A stretch of DNA of 64,000 nt from DASRHY01 sp035650275 (GTDB taxonomy: Bacteria > Actinomycetota > Actinomycetes > Propionibacteriales > Kribbellaceae), in NCBI GenBank assembly GCA_035650275.1, contig DASRHY010000079.1:1-64000 (forward strand), written 5' to 3'. The notes beneath the pieces were generated by a model, which had not been told where the DNA came from, made no database searches, and saw nothing but the letters and a program-made list of their open reading frames with translations. A program made the translations under genes and the position numbers. Shown here one piece after another: positions 1 to 8,114 of this stretch; the first letter of the stretch is position 1, and every line of letters begins with the position of its first letter.

Positions 1-2
1 GC

Positions 3-989
3 ACCCCGGACAAGTCGGGTCTGGGCGCCAACGCCATCCTGGGCGTCTCGCTCGCCGTGGCCAAGGCGGCGGCCGGCAGCGCCGAACTGAGCCTGTTCCG
101 CTACCTGGGCGGCCCGAACGCCCACCTGCTGCCGGTGCCGATGCTCAACATCCTCAACGGCGGCTCACACGCCGACACCAACGTCGACGTGCAGGAGTTC
201 ATGATCGCGCCGATCGGCGCCGCGACATACTCCGAGGCGGTGATGAACGGCGCGGCCGTCTACCACGCGCTGAAGTCGGTGCTGAAGGACAAGGGCCTGT
301 CCACCGGCCTGGGCGACGAGGGCGGTTTCGCGCCGAACCTGCCGAACAACCGGGACGCACTCGACCTGATCGCGGTCGCCGTGGAGAAGGCCGGGCTCAG
401 CCTCGGTACGGACATCGCCTTCGCGCTCGACGTCGCCGCGAGCGAGTTCCACACCGAGGGTGGCAGCTACGCGTTCGAGGGCGGGACCAAGTCCGCGGAC
501 GAGATGACCGCCTACTACGCCGACCTGGTCGCGTCGTACCCGATCGTCTCGATCGAGGACCCGCTGAACGAGGAGGACTGGGACGGCTGGAAGACGCTGA
601 CCGCGGAGCTCGGCGACAAGATCCAGATCGTCGGCGACGACCTGTTCGTCACCAACGTCGAGCGGCTGCAGCGCGGGATCACCGAGAAGGCGGCGAACTC
701 GCTGCTGGTCAAGGTGAACCAGATCGGCTCGCTCACCGAGACGCTGGAGGCGGTCGACCTCGCGCACCGCAACGGCTTCAGCTGCATGATGAGCCACCGG
801 TCCGGCGAGACCGAGGACACCACCATCGCAGACCTCGCGGTGGCGACGAACTGCGGCCAGATCAAGTCCGGCGCGCCGGCCCGGTCCGACCGCACCGCGA
901 AGTACAACCAGCTGCTCCGGATCGAGGAGGAGCTGGACGACGCGGCCCGGTACGCCGGCCGCTCCGCGTTCCCGCGGTTCAAGGGCTGA
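3..989 (+). CDS. eno: Enolase, 5' end cut off by the window
   Basis: Enolase converts 2-phosphoglycerate to phosphoenolpyruvate in glycolysis, in the cytoplasm. The reading frame is open from base 3, and the first residues (TPDKSGLGANAILGVSLAVA) already belong to the enolase N-terminal domain. About 328 residues are present of a usual 425-430, so roughly 100 are missing upstream. Visible hallmarks are GDEGGFAP, SIEDPLNEEDW, GDDLFVTN, the catalytic lysine in LVKVNQIGS, and the C-terminal signature SHRSGETEDTTIADLAV followed by IKSGAPARSDR. It leads the typical actinobacterial run eno-ftsB-DUF501-ppx; the next gene starts one base after its stop. Confidence 0.98.
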   Translation, partial: TPDKSGLGANAILGVSLAVAKAAAGSAELSLFRYLGGPNAHLLPVPMLNILNGGSHADTNVDVQEFMIAPIGAATYSEAVMNGAAVYHALKSVLKDKGLSTGLGDEGGFAPNLPNNRDALDLIAVAVEKAGLSLGTDIAFALDVAASEFHTEGGSYAFEGGTKSADEMTAYYADLVASYPIVSIEDPLNEEDWDGWKTLTAELGDKIQIVGDDLFVTNVERLQRGITEKAANSLLVKVNQIGSLTETLEAVDLAHRNGFSCMMSHRSGETEDTTIADLAVATNCGQIKSGAPARSDRTAKYNQLLRIEEELDDAARYAGRSAFPRFKG

Positions 990-990
990 T

Positions 991-1596
991 ATGGCGTCCC
1001 GCCGCGACTCCGGTTCGCGCCCCGGCTCCCGCCCGGCGCGGACCAGGCCGAGCTCGGGCCGGGGTCGCGGCGGCACGCCCAGACGTCGTACGACGAGTGC
1101 CCCGGCTGCCTCTGCGGGGGCACCGGCCAAGGTGTCGCGGAACCTGACCGGCCGGGCCGCGGTGGTGCTGCTGGTGCTCGGCGCCCTGGTGGTGTCGTAC
1201 GCGCAGAGCCTGCGGGTCTGGTTCGACCAGCACCAGCAGATCACCGGGCTGCAGAACGAGATCGCCGACCGCGAGCAGCGGGTCGGCGAGCTCGAGGACG
1301 AGATCGCGCGCTGGGACGACGAGGCGTTCGTGCGGGCGCAGGCGCGGCAGCGGCTCGGCTGGGTGATGCCCGGCGAGGTCGGCTACCGGGTGATCGGCGC
1401 GGACGGCAAGCCGGTCCAGACGTCGGCCGGCTCGGCCGCCGGCAGCGGTGCCGACCAGACCGGCGACCCGACCTGGTACGGAAAGCTGTGGGGGACCGTC
1501 CGGGTCGCCGGTACCAAGCCGGAGCCCGCAGCCAAGCCGACGACGAAGCCGTCCACGCCGCGCCCGGTGATCACGCCGCCCACGGGTGAGCGGTGA
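991..1596 (+). CDS. FtsB/DivIC-type septum formation initiator
   Basis: This is a 201-residue bitopic membrane protein of the FtsB/DivIC divisome family. The first 50 residues are rich in Arg, Ser and Pro and should be cytoplasmic. One membrane helix follows (about 53-70, AAVVLLVLGALVVSYAQSL), then a coiled coil (about 80-105, QNEIADREQRVGELEDEI) and the family's conserved block AFVRAQARQRLGWVMPGE. The C-terminal 60 residues are low in complexity, rich in Lys, Pro and Thr. It starts one base after eno stops and its TGA overlaps the GTG of the next gene, so translation is probably coupled. In other actinobacteria this protein helps assemble the FtsQ/FtsL complex. Confidence 0.9.
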   Translation: MASRRDSGSRPGSRPARTRPSSGRGRGGTPRRRTTSAPAASAGAPAKVSRNLTGRAAVVLLVLGALVVSYAQSLRVWFDQHQQITGLQNEIADREQRVGELEDEIARWDDEAFVRAQARQRLGWVMPGEVGYRVIGADGKPVQTSAGSAAGSGADQTGDPTWYGKLWGTVRVAGTKPEPAAKPTTKPSTPRPVITPPTGER

Positions 1597-2075
1597 GCGT
1601 CGACCCCGACGACGTCGCCGCGGTCTCCGCCCAGCTCGGACGCCCGGCCCGCGGGATCCGGTCGATCGCGCACCGCTGCGCGTGCGGGCTGCCGGACGTG
1701 GTCGAGACCGAGCCGCGGCTGCCGGACGGTACGCCGTTCCCGACGCTGTTCTACGTCACCTGCCCGCGACTCGCGTCCGCGATCGGAACGCTCGAGAGCA
1801 AAGGCATGATGCGGGAGATGACCGCCCGGCTCGCGGACGACCCGGAGCTGGCGGAGCGGTACCGCGCGGCGCACGCGTCGTACCTGGCCCGGCGGGAGGC
1901 GATCGAGCACGTCGCCGAGATCGACGGGATCAGCGCCGGCGGGATGCCGGACCGGGTGAAGTGCCTGCACGTACTGGTCGGGCACGCGCTGGCCGAGGGG
2001 ACGGGGGCGAACCCGCTCGGCGATGAGGCGCTGGAGGCGCTGCCGCCGTGGGGCACGAAGGGCCCGTGCGCATGA
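1593..2075 (+). CDS. DUF501 family protein
   Basis: A 160-residue protein of the actinobacterial DUF501 family, whose function is not established. Recognisable parts are the N-terminal RSIAHRCACGLPDVVET, the central PFPTLFYVTCPRL followed by SKGMM, and the C-terminal GMPDRVKCLHVLVGHALAEG. The Cys and His positions look conserved and could bind a metal, but that is inference. The GTG start overlaps the ftsB-like stop (GTGA) and the gene's own stop overlaps the next ATG (ATGA), placing it inside a tightly coupled four-gene operon. Confidence 0.9.
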   Translation: MSVDPDDVAAVSAQLGRPARGIRSIAHRCACGLPDVVETEPRLPDGTPFPTLFYVTCPRLASAIGTLESKGMMREMTARLADDPELAERYRAAHASYLARREAIEHVAEIDGISAGGMPDRVKCLHVLVGHALAEGTGANPLGDEALEALPPWGTKGPCA

Positions 2076-2995
2076 GGGTCGCCGCCATCGACTGCGGTAC
2101 GAACTCGATCCGGCTGCTGGTCGCGGACAGCGTCGGCGGTGTGCTGCACGAGGTGGACCGGCGGCTGACCATCGTGCGGCTCGGCCAGGGCGTCGACGCC
2201 ACCGGGATGTTCGCCGCCGACGCGCTGCGCCGGACGTTCGCCGCGTGCGACGACTACGCCGCGGCGATCCAGGAGTACGGCGCCGACCGGATCCGTTTCG
2301 TCGCCACCTCCGCGTCCCGGGACGCCGGCAACCGCGACGAGTTCTTCGCCGGGGTGCGGGATCGGCTCGGCGTGGACCCGGAGATCATCGACGGCGCCGT
2401 GGAGGCCGAGCTGAGCTTCCGCGGCGCGACCAGCGGGCTGGCTGAGCTGCACGTCGAGGCGCCGTACCTGGTGGTGGACATCGGTGGCGGGTCGACCGAG
2501 CTGGTACTCGGCGACCGGACCGGTGTCCGGCAGGCGCAGTCGCTGGACATGGGCTCGGTCCGGATGACCGAAAGGTACCTGCGGTCCGAGCCGGTCACCG
2601 CCGATGAGGTCGCGACGGCCGCCGCCGACATCGACTCCTTGCTCGAGGCAACGACCGTCCCGCTGGACCAGGCACGCAGCCTGGTCGGGGTGGCCGGGAC
2701 GGTCACCACGCTGGCCGCGGTCGCGCTGGAGCTGCCCGAGTACGACCGGTCGCGCGTGCACCATGCCCGGATCGAAGGCGACCGGCTGACCGAGACCGCC
2801 CGCTGGCTGGTGTCGTCGACGCGCGCCGAGCGGGCCGCCCGGAAGGCGATTCATCCGGGCCGGGTCGACGTGATCGGCGCCGGCGCCCTGATCCTCGAAC
2901 GCGTGCACCGTCGGACCGCCGCGTATCTGGAGACCGACGAGCTGCTGGTGTCCGAGCACGACATCCTCGACGGCGTGGCGCAGTCCCTGGTGTAA
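2072..2995 (+). CDS. ppx: Ppx/GppA exopolyphosphatase-family phosphatase
   Basis: A 307-residue Ppx/GppA protein expected to hydrolyse inorganic polyphosphate or pppGpp. It carries the ASKHA phosphate-binding loops: VAAIDCGTNSIRLLVAD at the N terminus and YLVVDIGGGSTELVLGD near residue 140, plus the TSASRDAGNRDEF motif and VGVAGTVTTLAAV. It is the short two-domain form, without the C-terminal HD domain of E. coli Ppx, as in the mycobacterial Ppx proteins. I chose ATG 2072, which overlaps the DUF501 stop as ATGA, over an in-frame GTG at 2048. About 150 bases without a gene follow. Confidence 0.92.
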   Translation: MRVAAIDCGTNSIRLLVADSVGGVLHEVDRRLTIVRLGQGVDATGMFAADALRRTFAACDDYAAAIQEYGADRIRFVATSASRDAGNRDEFFAGVRDRLGVDPEIIDGAVEAELSFRGATSGLAELHVEAPYLVVDIGGGSTELVLGDRTGVRQAQSLDMGSVRMTERYLRSEPVTADEVATAAADIDSLLEATTVPLDQARSLVGVAGTVTTLAAVALELPEYDRSRVHHARIEGDRLTETARWLVSSTRAERAARKAIHPGRVDVIGAGALILERVHRRTAAYLETDELLVSEHDILDGVAQSLV

Positions 2996-3136
2996 CGGCT
3001 GGCCTCTTCGCGCCGGCGTTGCCGAGCAGCGCACGTTCGCAGGGGTCTTCCTCGCCCCCCTGGCGTGGTCCGGTGCCGTTCGAGCTGTTCCCGGGCTTCC
3101 TCAAGCCACCGGCGCATAGGTCCACAGGCCGACCCC

Positions 3137-3142
3137 TAGTGT
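3137..3142 (+). promoter_or_regulatory. -10 element of a probable leaderless promoter for the uracil-DNA glycosylase gene
   Basis: TAGTGT lies seven bases before the GTG start at 3150, and no Shine-Dalgarno sequence is present. This spacing puts the transcription start at or beside the start codon, which is common for leaderless genes in actinobacteria. Confidence 0.45.
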
Positions 3143-3149
3143 TGGTGCG

Positions 3150-3986
3150 GTGCGTCTACCTCACCCCCTGACCGGAGAACCCTTCGACAGCCCGGTGCCG
3201 CCCGGAACCGGCTGGCCAGACGACCCGGCCACCCGTCGTACGCCGGTCGCTCGCGAGGCCGCCGATGTGGTGCGGCTGGCCGCGACGGCGTCGACCGTCG
3301 GCGAGCTCGAGGCGATGGTGTCGATGTGCCGGGCCTGCGAGCGGCTGGTGCGGTGGCGCGAGGACGTGGCGACGACCAAGCGCCGGTCGTTCGCGGACCA
3401 GCCGTACTGGGGTCGCCCGATCGCGGGCTGGGGTGACGAGCGGCCGACGGTGGTGATCGCGGGTCTGGCACCGGCCGCGCACGGCGGCAACCGGACAGGC
3501 CGGATATTCACCGGCGACCGTTCCGGCGACTGGCTGTTCGCCGCGCTGTACCGGGCCGGGCTCGCCGTCCAGCCGACCAGTGAGCACGCCGGCGACGGGC
3601 AGCGGCTGATCGGTGCGCGGATGATCGCCGCAGTCCGCTGCGCGCCGCCCGCGAACGCGCCGACCCCGGCCGAGCGGGACACCTGCTCGGCCTGGTTCAG
3701 CCGCGAGCTGGGGATGGTGCTGCCGTCGGCGAAGGCGATCGTGTGTCTCGGCAAGTTCGGCTTCGACCAGATCCTGAAGGCGCTGGTGGGAATGGGGTTC
3801 GTGCTGCCGCAGCCGCGACCGAAGTTCGGGCACGCGGTCGAGGTGGTGATGGCCGGCACCGAGCAGTACGACGCGGTGACGGTGCTGGGCTGCTTCCATC
3901 CGAGCCAGCAGAACACGTTCACCGGCCGGTTGACCGAGCCGATGCTCGACGCGGTGCTGTCGCGCGCCGCCGAGCTCGGCCGCTGA
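3150..3986 (+). CDS. Uracil-DNA glycosylase, family 5 (UDGb type)
   Basis: This 278-residue enzyme should remove uracil and deaminated bases from DNA in base excision repair. Seen in the sequence: Cys residues in the N-terminal SMCRACERLVRWRE and later in VRCAPPANAPTPAERDTC that fit an iron-sulphur cluster; motif A GLAPAAHGGNRTGRIFTGD, where Ala replaces the catalytic Asp as in family 5; and the C-terminal GCFHPSQQNTF motif with the minor-groove His. The GTG start follows a -10 element at leaderless spacing. The stop codon TGA is also the first three bases of a 33-bp tandem repeat. Confidence 0.9.
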   Translation: MRLPHPLTGEPFDSPVPPGTGWPDDPATRRTPVAREAADVVRLAATASTVGELEAMVSMCRACERLVRWREDVATTKRRSFADQPYWGRPIAGWGDERPTVVIAGLAPAAHGGNRTGRIFTGDRSGDWLFAALYRAGLAVQPTSEHAGDGQRLIGARMIAAVRCAPPANAPTPAERDTCSAWFSRELGMVLPSAKAIVCLGKFGFDQILKALVGMGFVLPQPRPKFGHAVEVVMAGTEQYDAVTVLGCFHPSQQNTFTGRLTEPMLDAVLSRAAELGR

Positions 3987-4073
3987 CCACAAGGGCCCGA
4001 TGATCGACGACACGCCTGACCACAAGGGCCCGATGAACGACGACACGCCGGGTCACAAGGGCCCGATGAATGG
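3984..4073 (+). repeat. 33-bp tandem repeat, two full copies and one partial
   Basis: Copy 1 covers 3984-4016, copy 2 covers 4017-4049 with a single mismatch, and a partial third copy covers 4050-4073. Each contains CACAAGGGCCCGATGA followed by CGACGACACGCC. The first copy begins exactly on the stop codon of the glycosylase gene. The same unit occurs inverted at 34111-34163, so it is a dispersed repeat and not a local slippage product. There are no spacers, so it is not a CRISPR array. Confidence 0.85.
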
Positions 4074-4132
4074 TGTGGGAGGGGTCACCCGGGCGGGGGA
4101 GAGGGTGTTTCGGGGATCACTCCGGCGGGTGC

Positions 4133-4162
4133 TTGTGAAAGTTTTCACGAGGGGTCTACCCT
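4133..4162 (+). promoter_or_regulatory. Probable Rex operator overlapping the ndh promoter
   Basis: Bases 4133-4150 read TTGTGAAAGTTTTCACGA, which matches the Rex consensus TTGTGAA-N4-TTCACAA at all but one of its fixed positions. The left half doubles as a -35-like TTGTGA, and a -10-like TACCCT lies at 4157-4162 with an 18-base spacer. Rex is the NADH/NAD+-sensing repressor that controls respiratory genes including ndh in Streptomyces. Binding here would block RNA polymerase when the NADH/NAD+ ratio is low. The site is seen directly; regulation is inferred. Confidence 0.75.
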
Positions 4163-4210
4163 GGAGGTGTTGATCGAAGACTTGAAGAACACTCGAGGGA
4201 GTGAGCTGGG

Positions 4211-5521
4211 ATGACAGCGCAGGTTCCGCACATCCTGATCGTCGGGGGCGGATATGTCGGGCTGTACACGGCGTACGGTCTGCGGCGGGCGGCCCGCAAG
4301 GGCAAGGTCCGGGTCACCGTGGTGGACCCGCGGTCGGTGATGACCTATCAACCGTTCCTGCCGGAGGCGGCGGCTGGGTCGGTGGAGCCGCGGCACGTCG
4401 TCGTACCGTTGCGCAAGGTGCTGAAGGGTTGCCGGGTGGTGACCGGGCGGGTGAGCGGGATCGAGCACGCCCGCAAGGTCGCCACGGTGATGCCGGAGGA
4501 GGGCCCGAGCTACGAGCTGGCCTACGACCATGTGGTGGTCGCGCTCGGCTCGGTCGCCCGGACGCTGCCGATCCCCGGTCTGGCCGAGGAGGCGATCGGG
4601 TTCAAGCAGGTCGAGGAAGCGATTGCCTTGCGCAACCAGGTGCTTGACCGGCTGGACGTGGCCAGCTCGCAGCCGGACGAGGCGCTGCGCAAGGCCGCGC
4701 TCACGTTCGTGTTCGTCGGTGGTGGGTACGCCGGCGTGGAGGCGTTCGCCGAGCTGGAGGACATGGCCCGGTACGCGACCCGGTACTACGACAACATCAA
4801 GCCCGAGGACATGCGCTGGGTGCTGGTCGAGGCGACCGGCCGGATCCTGCCCGAGGTGGGTGAGGACCTCGGCGAGTACACCGTGCGGCAGCTGCGCAAG
4901 CGGAACATGGACATCCGGCTGAACACCCGGCTGGAGTCCTGTGAGAAGGGCCACGTGGTGCTCAGCGACGGCGAGGAGTTCGACGCCGACACCATCGTGT
5001 GGACCGCGGGCGTGAAGGCGAACCCGGCGCTGGCGATGACCGACCTGCCGCTGGACGAGAAGGGCCGGGTGCTCTGCCACGCGGACCTGCGGGTCGTCGA
5101 CCGACCGGGCGCCTGGTCCGCCGGCGACAACGCCGCCGTGCCGGACGTGACCAGCAAGGTGCCGGGTGCGCTGACCAGCCCGAGCGCCCAGCACGCGGTG
5201 CGCCAGGCCAGGCTGCTGGCGGCCAACATCCTGCGCACGGTCGACGGCAAGCAGCCGAAGAACTATGAGCACATGCACGTCGGCTCGGTGGCCAGCCTCG
5301 GGCTGCACAAGGGCGTGGCGGAGCTGTTCGGGATCAAGGTGAAGGGCTGGCCGGCCTGGTTCCTGCACCGCACCTACCACGTGTCCCGGGTGCCGACCTT
5401 CAACCGCAAGGCCCGGGTCGTCCTGGACTGGACGCTCGCGCTGTTCTTCCGCCGCGAGGTCGTCTCGCTCGGTGCCCTGCAGCACCCGAACGACGAGTTC
5501 CGCCGCGCGGCCGGATCCTGA
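4211..5521 (+). CDS. ndh: Type II NADH dehydrogenase (NDH-2)
   Basis: A 436-residue flavoprotein that should oxidise NADH and reduce menaquinone at the inner face of the membrane without pumping protons. The N-terminal FAD fold is ILIVGGGYVGLYTAYGL (about residues 7-23). The NADH-binding fold is TFVFVGGGYAGVEAFAELED (about 165-184). The motif IVWTAGVKANP and the block AWSAGDNAAVPD, followed by PSAQHAVRQA, are typical of this family. The C-terminal 70 residues are amphipathic, as expected for membrane attachment. A GAGGGAG ribosome site precedes ATG 4211, and a Rex-type operator lies about 60 bases upstream. It converges on the LCP gene with only nine bases between the stops. Confidence 0.92.
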   Translation: MTAQVPHILIVGGGYVGLYTAYGLRRAARKGKVRVTVVDPRSVMTYQPFLPEAAAGSVEPRHVVVPLRKVLKGCRVVTGRVSGIEHARKVATVMPEEGPSYELAYDHVVVALGSVARTLPIPGLAEEAIGFKQVEEAIALRNQVLDRLDVASSQPDEALRKAALTFVFVGGGYAGVEAFAELEDMARYATRYYDNIKPEDMRWVLVEATGRILPEVGEDLGEYTVRQLRKRNMDIRLNTRLESCEKGHVVLSDGEEFDADTIVWTAGVKANPALAMTDLPLDEKGRVLCHADLRVVDRPGAWSAGDNAAVPDVTSKVPGALTSPSAQHAVRQARLLAANILRTVDGKQPKNYEHMHVGSVASLGLHKGVAELFGIKVKGWPAWFLHRTYHVSRVPTFNRKARVVLDWTLALFFRREVVSLGALQHPNDEFRRAAGS

Positions 5522-5530
5522 GCCGCAGGC

Positions 5531-7072
5531 CTACTCGGGCGACGGGTTGTAGGCGCACTCGTCGCCGGCCGGCGTCGACGGCTTCTTCGTCGGCGAGGCC
5601 GGCGACGTCGGCATCGTCGGCGTGCTCGGCGTCGAAGGCTGGACAGCCGGCTTGCCGCCCCGGGCGAGCGCCTTGGAGATGGTCTCGCGGACGCCGTCGA
5701 AGTCCGGGCGGCCGTACCTCAGGTCGTCCTTGATGTCGATGTTCGTGACCTCGCCCTGCTTCACCTTGAGGGCGAGCTCGACGAGCGCGGGCAGCAACTC
5801 CTGCGGGATGTCGGTGCGGAGCAGGTTCTTGCCCGCCTTGGCGATCTGCTGGTAGTTCGTGACGACCGTCCTCGGGTCGGCGGCCTCCACGAGGGCCTTG
5901 ATGGTGCAGCGCTGGCGGACCTGCCGGGCATGGTCGGCGCCGGCGACGTTGTACCGGCCGCGGGCGAACCACAGTGCGTCGAAGCCCAGCAGGTGTTTGT
6001 TCGGACCCGGCTCGATGTAGCGCCCCGGCAGCCGGTCGTCGCCGGTGTAGCCGATCGTGCCGTTGTCGTCGCCACCGACCGGGACCCGGTAGTTCACGTT
6101 CACGGTGATGCCGCCGAGAGCGTCGACCATCTTCTCGAAGCCCTTGAGGTTGACCTGCATGTAGTAGTGCAGCTTCAGCCCGGTGGCCTCGCCGACGGAG
6201 AGCTTCAGCACGTCGGCGCCCTTGTTGTCGGAGTCGCCGATCAGGTCGCCATGCTCCGCGGGGACGAAGCGGTACATCGCGTCCAGGAACCAGTTCTGTG
6301 CCTCGCCCGACCCCGGGTCGAGGCCGGGCTGCCAGAAGCCGTTCGGGTAGACGTCGTGCAGCGGCGAGCTCTCCGGGAACGGCATCTTGACCGTGTTCCG
6401 CGGGAACGTCATCAGCGCCGTGTCGCCGGTCTTCGTGTCGATGCTCGCGACGATCACGGTGTCGGTCCGGGTGCCCTCGCGACCGGCGCCGTCGTCCGCG
6501 CCGAGCAGCAGCAGGTTGAGCCGCGGGATATTCGCCCATGGGTCCTTCTTGTCCATCTTCGGCCGGGTGGCGCTCTTGGAACTGCCCTCGGACGCGAACA
6601 CCGAGGAGACCAGGTCGCGCTGTGCGATCACGCTCTGCGCGCCGACCGCCATCGGCGCGGCGATCGCGAAGCAGATCAGCCCGACGAACAGCGACCCGAA
6701 GGCACGGCCAGCGGCGCCGCCGTCGGCCGGCCGGAGCAGCCGGTGTGAGGAGACGATGACCGCGATCCAGCAGATCGCCAGGAAGCCCAGTATGCCGGCC
6801 GCGAGCAGCAGCTCATCGGGGTTGACGGCGAGCTGGAGCACCTGCTCGCGACGCGTGAAGGCGATCGCGACCGAGAGCCCGGCCACGCTGGCGGCCATCG
6901 TCATCACGAAGGCGCCGAGCTTGGTCCGGCCGGCGATCACGAACCCCAGACCGGGGATCAGCGCACTGACCAGCGTCAGCCCGATCGCGCCCGGCACCGA
7001 GCGCGCGCGGTATGCCCGGCTGCGCTTCGCACGCCGTCCGGCCGGGGCCGACCTTCGCGCTTGTCGCGTCAT
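5531..7072 (-). CDS. LytR-CpsA-Psr (LCP) family cell-wall glycopolymer ligase
   Basis: A 513-residue membrane protein of the LCP family, which transfers anionic or arabinogalactan-like polymers from lipid carriers onto peptidoglycan. About four hydrophobic helices occupy residues 20-150 (for example PGAIGLTLVSALIPGLGFVI and LLLAAGILGFLAICWIAVIV). The LCP catalytic domain follows at about 175-440, with RTDTVIVASIDTKTGDTALM, FPRNTVKMPFP and ARGRYNVAGADHARQVRQR. The acidic and arginine residues of these motifs bind the pyrophosphate. The tail is a Pro/Ser/Thr-rich linker of about 45 residues. It reads toward ndh and stands alone upstream of the opp operon. Confidence 0.92.
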   Translation of the reverse strand: MTRQARRSAPAGRRAKRSRAYRARSVPGAIGLTLVSALIPGLGFVIAGRTKLGAFVMTMAASVAGLSVAIAFTRREQVLQLAVNPDELLLAAGILGFLAICWIAVIVSSHRLLRPADGGAAGRAFGSLFVGLICFAIAAPMAVGAQSVIAQRDLVSSVFASEGSSKSATRPKMDKKDPWANIPRLNLLLLGADDGAGREGTRTDTVIVASIDTKTGDTALMTFPRNTVKMPFPESSPLHDVYPNGFWQPGLDPGSGEAQNWFLDAMYRFVPAEHGDLIGDSDNKGADVLKLSVGEATGLKLHYYMQVNLKGFEKMVDALGGITVNVNYRVPVGGDDNGTIGYTGDDRLPGRYIEPGPNKHLLGFDALWFARGRYNVAGADHARQVRQRCTIKALVEAADPRTVVTNYQQIAKAGKNLLRTDIPQELLPALVELALKVKQGEVTNIDIKDDLRYGRPDFDGVRETISKALARGGKPAVQPSTPSTPTMPTSPASPTKKPSTPAGDECAYNPSPE

Positions 7073-7153
7073 CGCTCCGTCTCTGCTCGGCGGACAGGTG
7101 GCACAGCAATGCCCCCCGTCATGTATGACGTACGCAATCGCGAAATGGTTCGC

Positions 7154-8113
7154 TCAGTGCAGCCGGACCCGCGGATCGAGCAGGGCGTAGCCGATGTCGA
7201 CCAGGATGTTGGCGACCACGACCGCGGCGGACGCGAACAGCACGATGCCGATGATCACCGGCAGGTCCTGCTGGTTGATCGCGTCGATCGCCGACTTGCC
7301 GAGGCCGGGCAGGCTGAACACGGTCTCGATCACCACCACCCCGCCGATCAGCTGGCCGAGGTCGATGCCGAACTGGGTCACCACGGGCGTGAGCGCACTG
7401 CGCAGCCCGTGTCGCACGATCACCCGCCGCTCGGCGATCCCCTTGGACCGCGCAGTACGGACGTAGTCCTCGCCCAGCACGTCCAGCATCGAGCCACGAG
7501 TCAGCCGGGTGTACGTCGCCGCCAGCAGCAGGGCGAGTGCGATCCACGGCAGCACCAGGTGCTGCGCCCACACACCGATACCGGCCGACAACGGCTGGTA
7601 GCCGCCGGCCGGGAACCAGCTGTGGCCGGACAGGGTGAGCCGGAAGTAGAGGAAGTAGAGCAGCAGCAGACCTAGCAGGAACGACGGCATCGAGTAGAAG
7701 AACAACGCGAACACGGTCAGCCCGCGGTCGGCGGCCGAGCCCGGCCGGACCGCCGACACGACCCCGTTGAACACCCCGAGGGCGAGCCACAGTACGGCGG
7801 CGCCGAGCGCCAGCGACAGCGTGATCGGCAGTGCCTGGCCGATGATCCGGATGACCGGCACCTGGTGGTAGTAGTCGTAGCCGAGATCGCCCCGCAGCGC
7901 ATGGCCGAGGAAGTGCAGGTACTGCTTCCACAACGGCTGGTCGAGGCCGAGCCGGTGCTCGACCAGCGCGATCGTCTCCGGTGACGCCTGCCGGCCGGCC
8001 AGGGTCCGACCGACGTTGTTCGGGGCAACGAAGAAGAGCGCGAACACCGACAGGGTGATGAGCCAGAGCACCAGGACGCCGAGCGCGGTGCGGCGGATCA
8101 GGAAGCGGACCAT
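7154..8113 (-). CDS. Peptide ABC transporter permease, OppB/DppB type
   Basis: A 319-residue inner-membrane permease of the peptide/nickel transporter family. It begins with the typical MVRFLIRRTALGVLVLWLITL helix, has about six membrane segments, and carries the EAA loop RTARSKGIAERRVIVRHGLRSALTPVVT that contacts the ATPases. It is the last gene of the operon oppA-D-F-C-B, and starts one base after the OppC-like gene stops. Substrate specificity cannot be read from the sequence. Confidence 0.93.
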   Translation of the reverse strand: MVRFLIRRTALGVLVLWLITLSVFALFFVAPNNVGRTLAGRQASPETIALVEHRLGLDQPLWKQYLHFLGHALRGDLGYDYYHQVPVIRIIGQALPITLSLALGAAVLWLALGVFNGVVSAVRPGSAADRGLTVFALFFYSMPSFLLGLLLLYFLYFRLTLSGHSWFPAGGYQPLSAGIGVWAQHLVLPWIALALLLAATYTRLTRGSMLDVLGEDYVRTARSKGIAERRVIVRHGLRSALTPVVTQFGIDLGQLIGGVVVIETVFSLPGLGKSAIDAINQQDLPVIIGIVLFASAAVVVANILVDIGYALLDPRVRLH

Positions 8114-8114
8114 G

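Noticed and set aside
3984..4073. CRISPR-like direct repeats
   Set aside because: The units are contiguous without spacers, and the same unit recurs inverted elsewhere, so this is a tandem extragenic repeat.
4001..4176. Small plus-strand frame with an 11-residue peptide repeat through the 33-bp units
   Set aside because: It runs across the Rex site and the ndh promoter, has no ribosome site, and the repeat also breaks the frame at the second locus, so a peptide product is unlikely.
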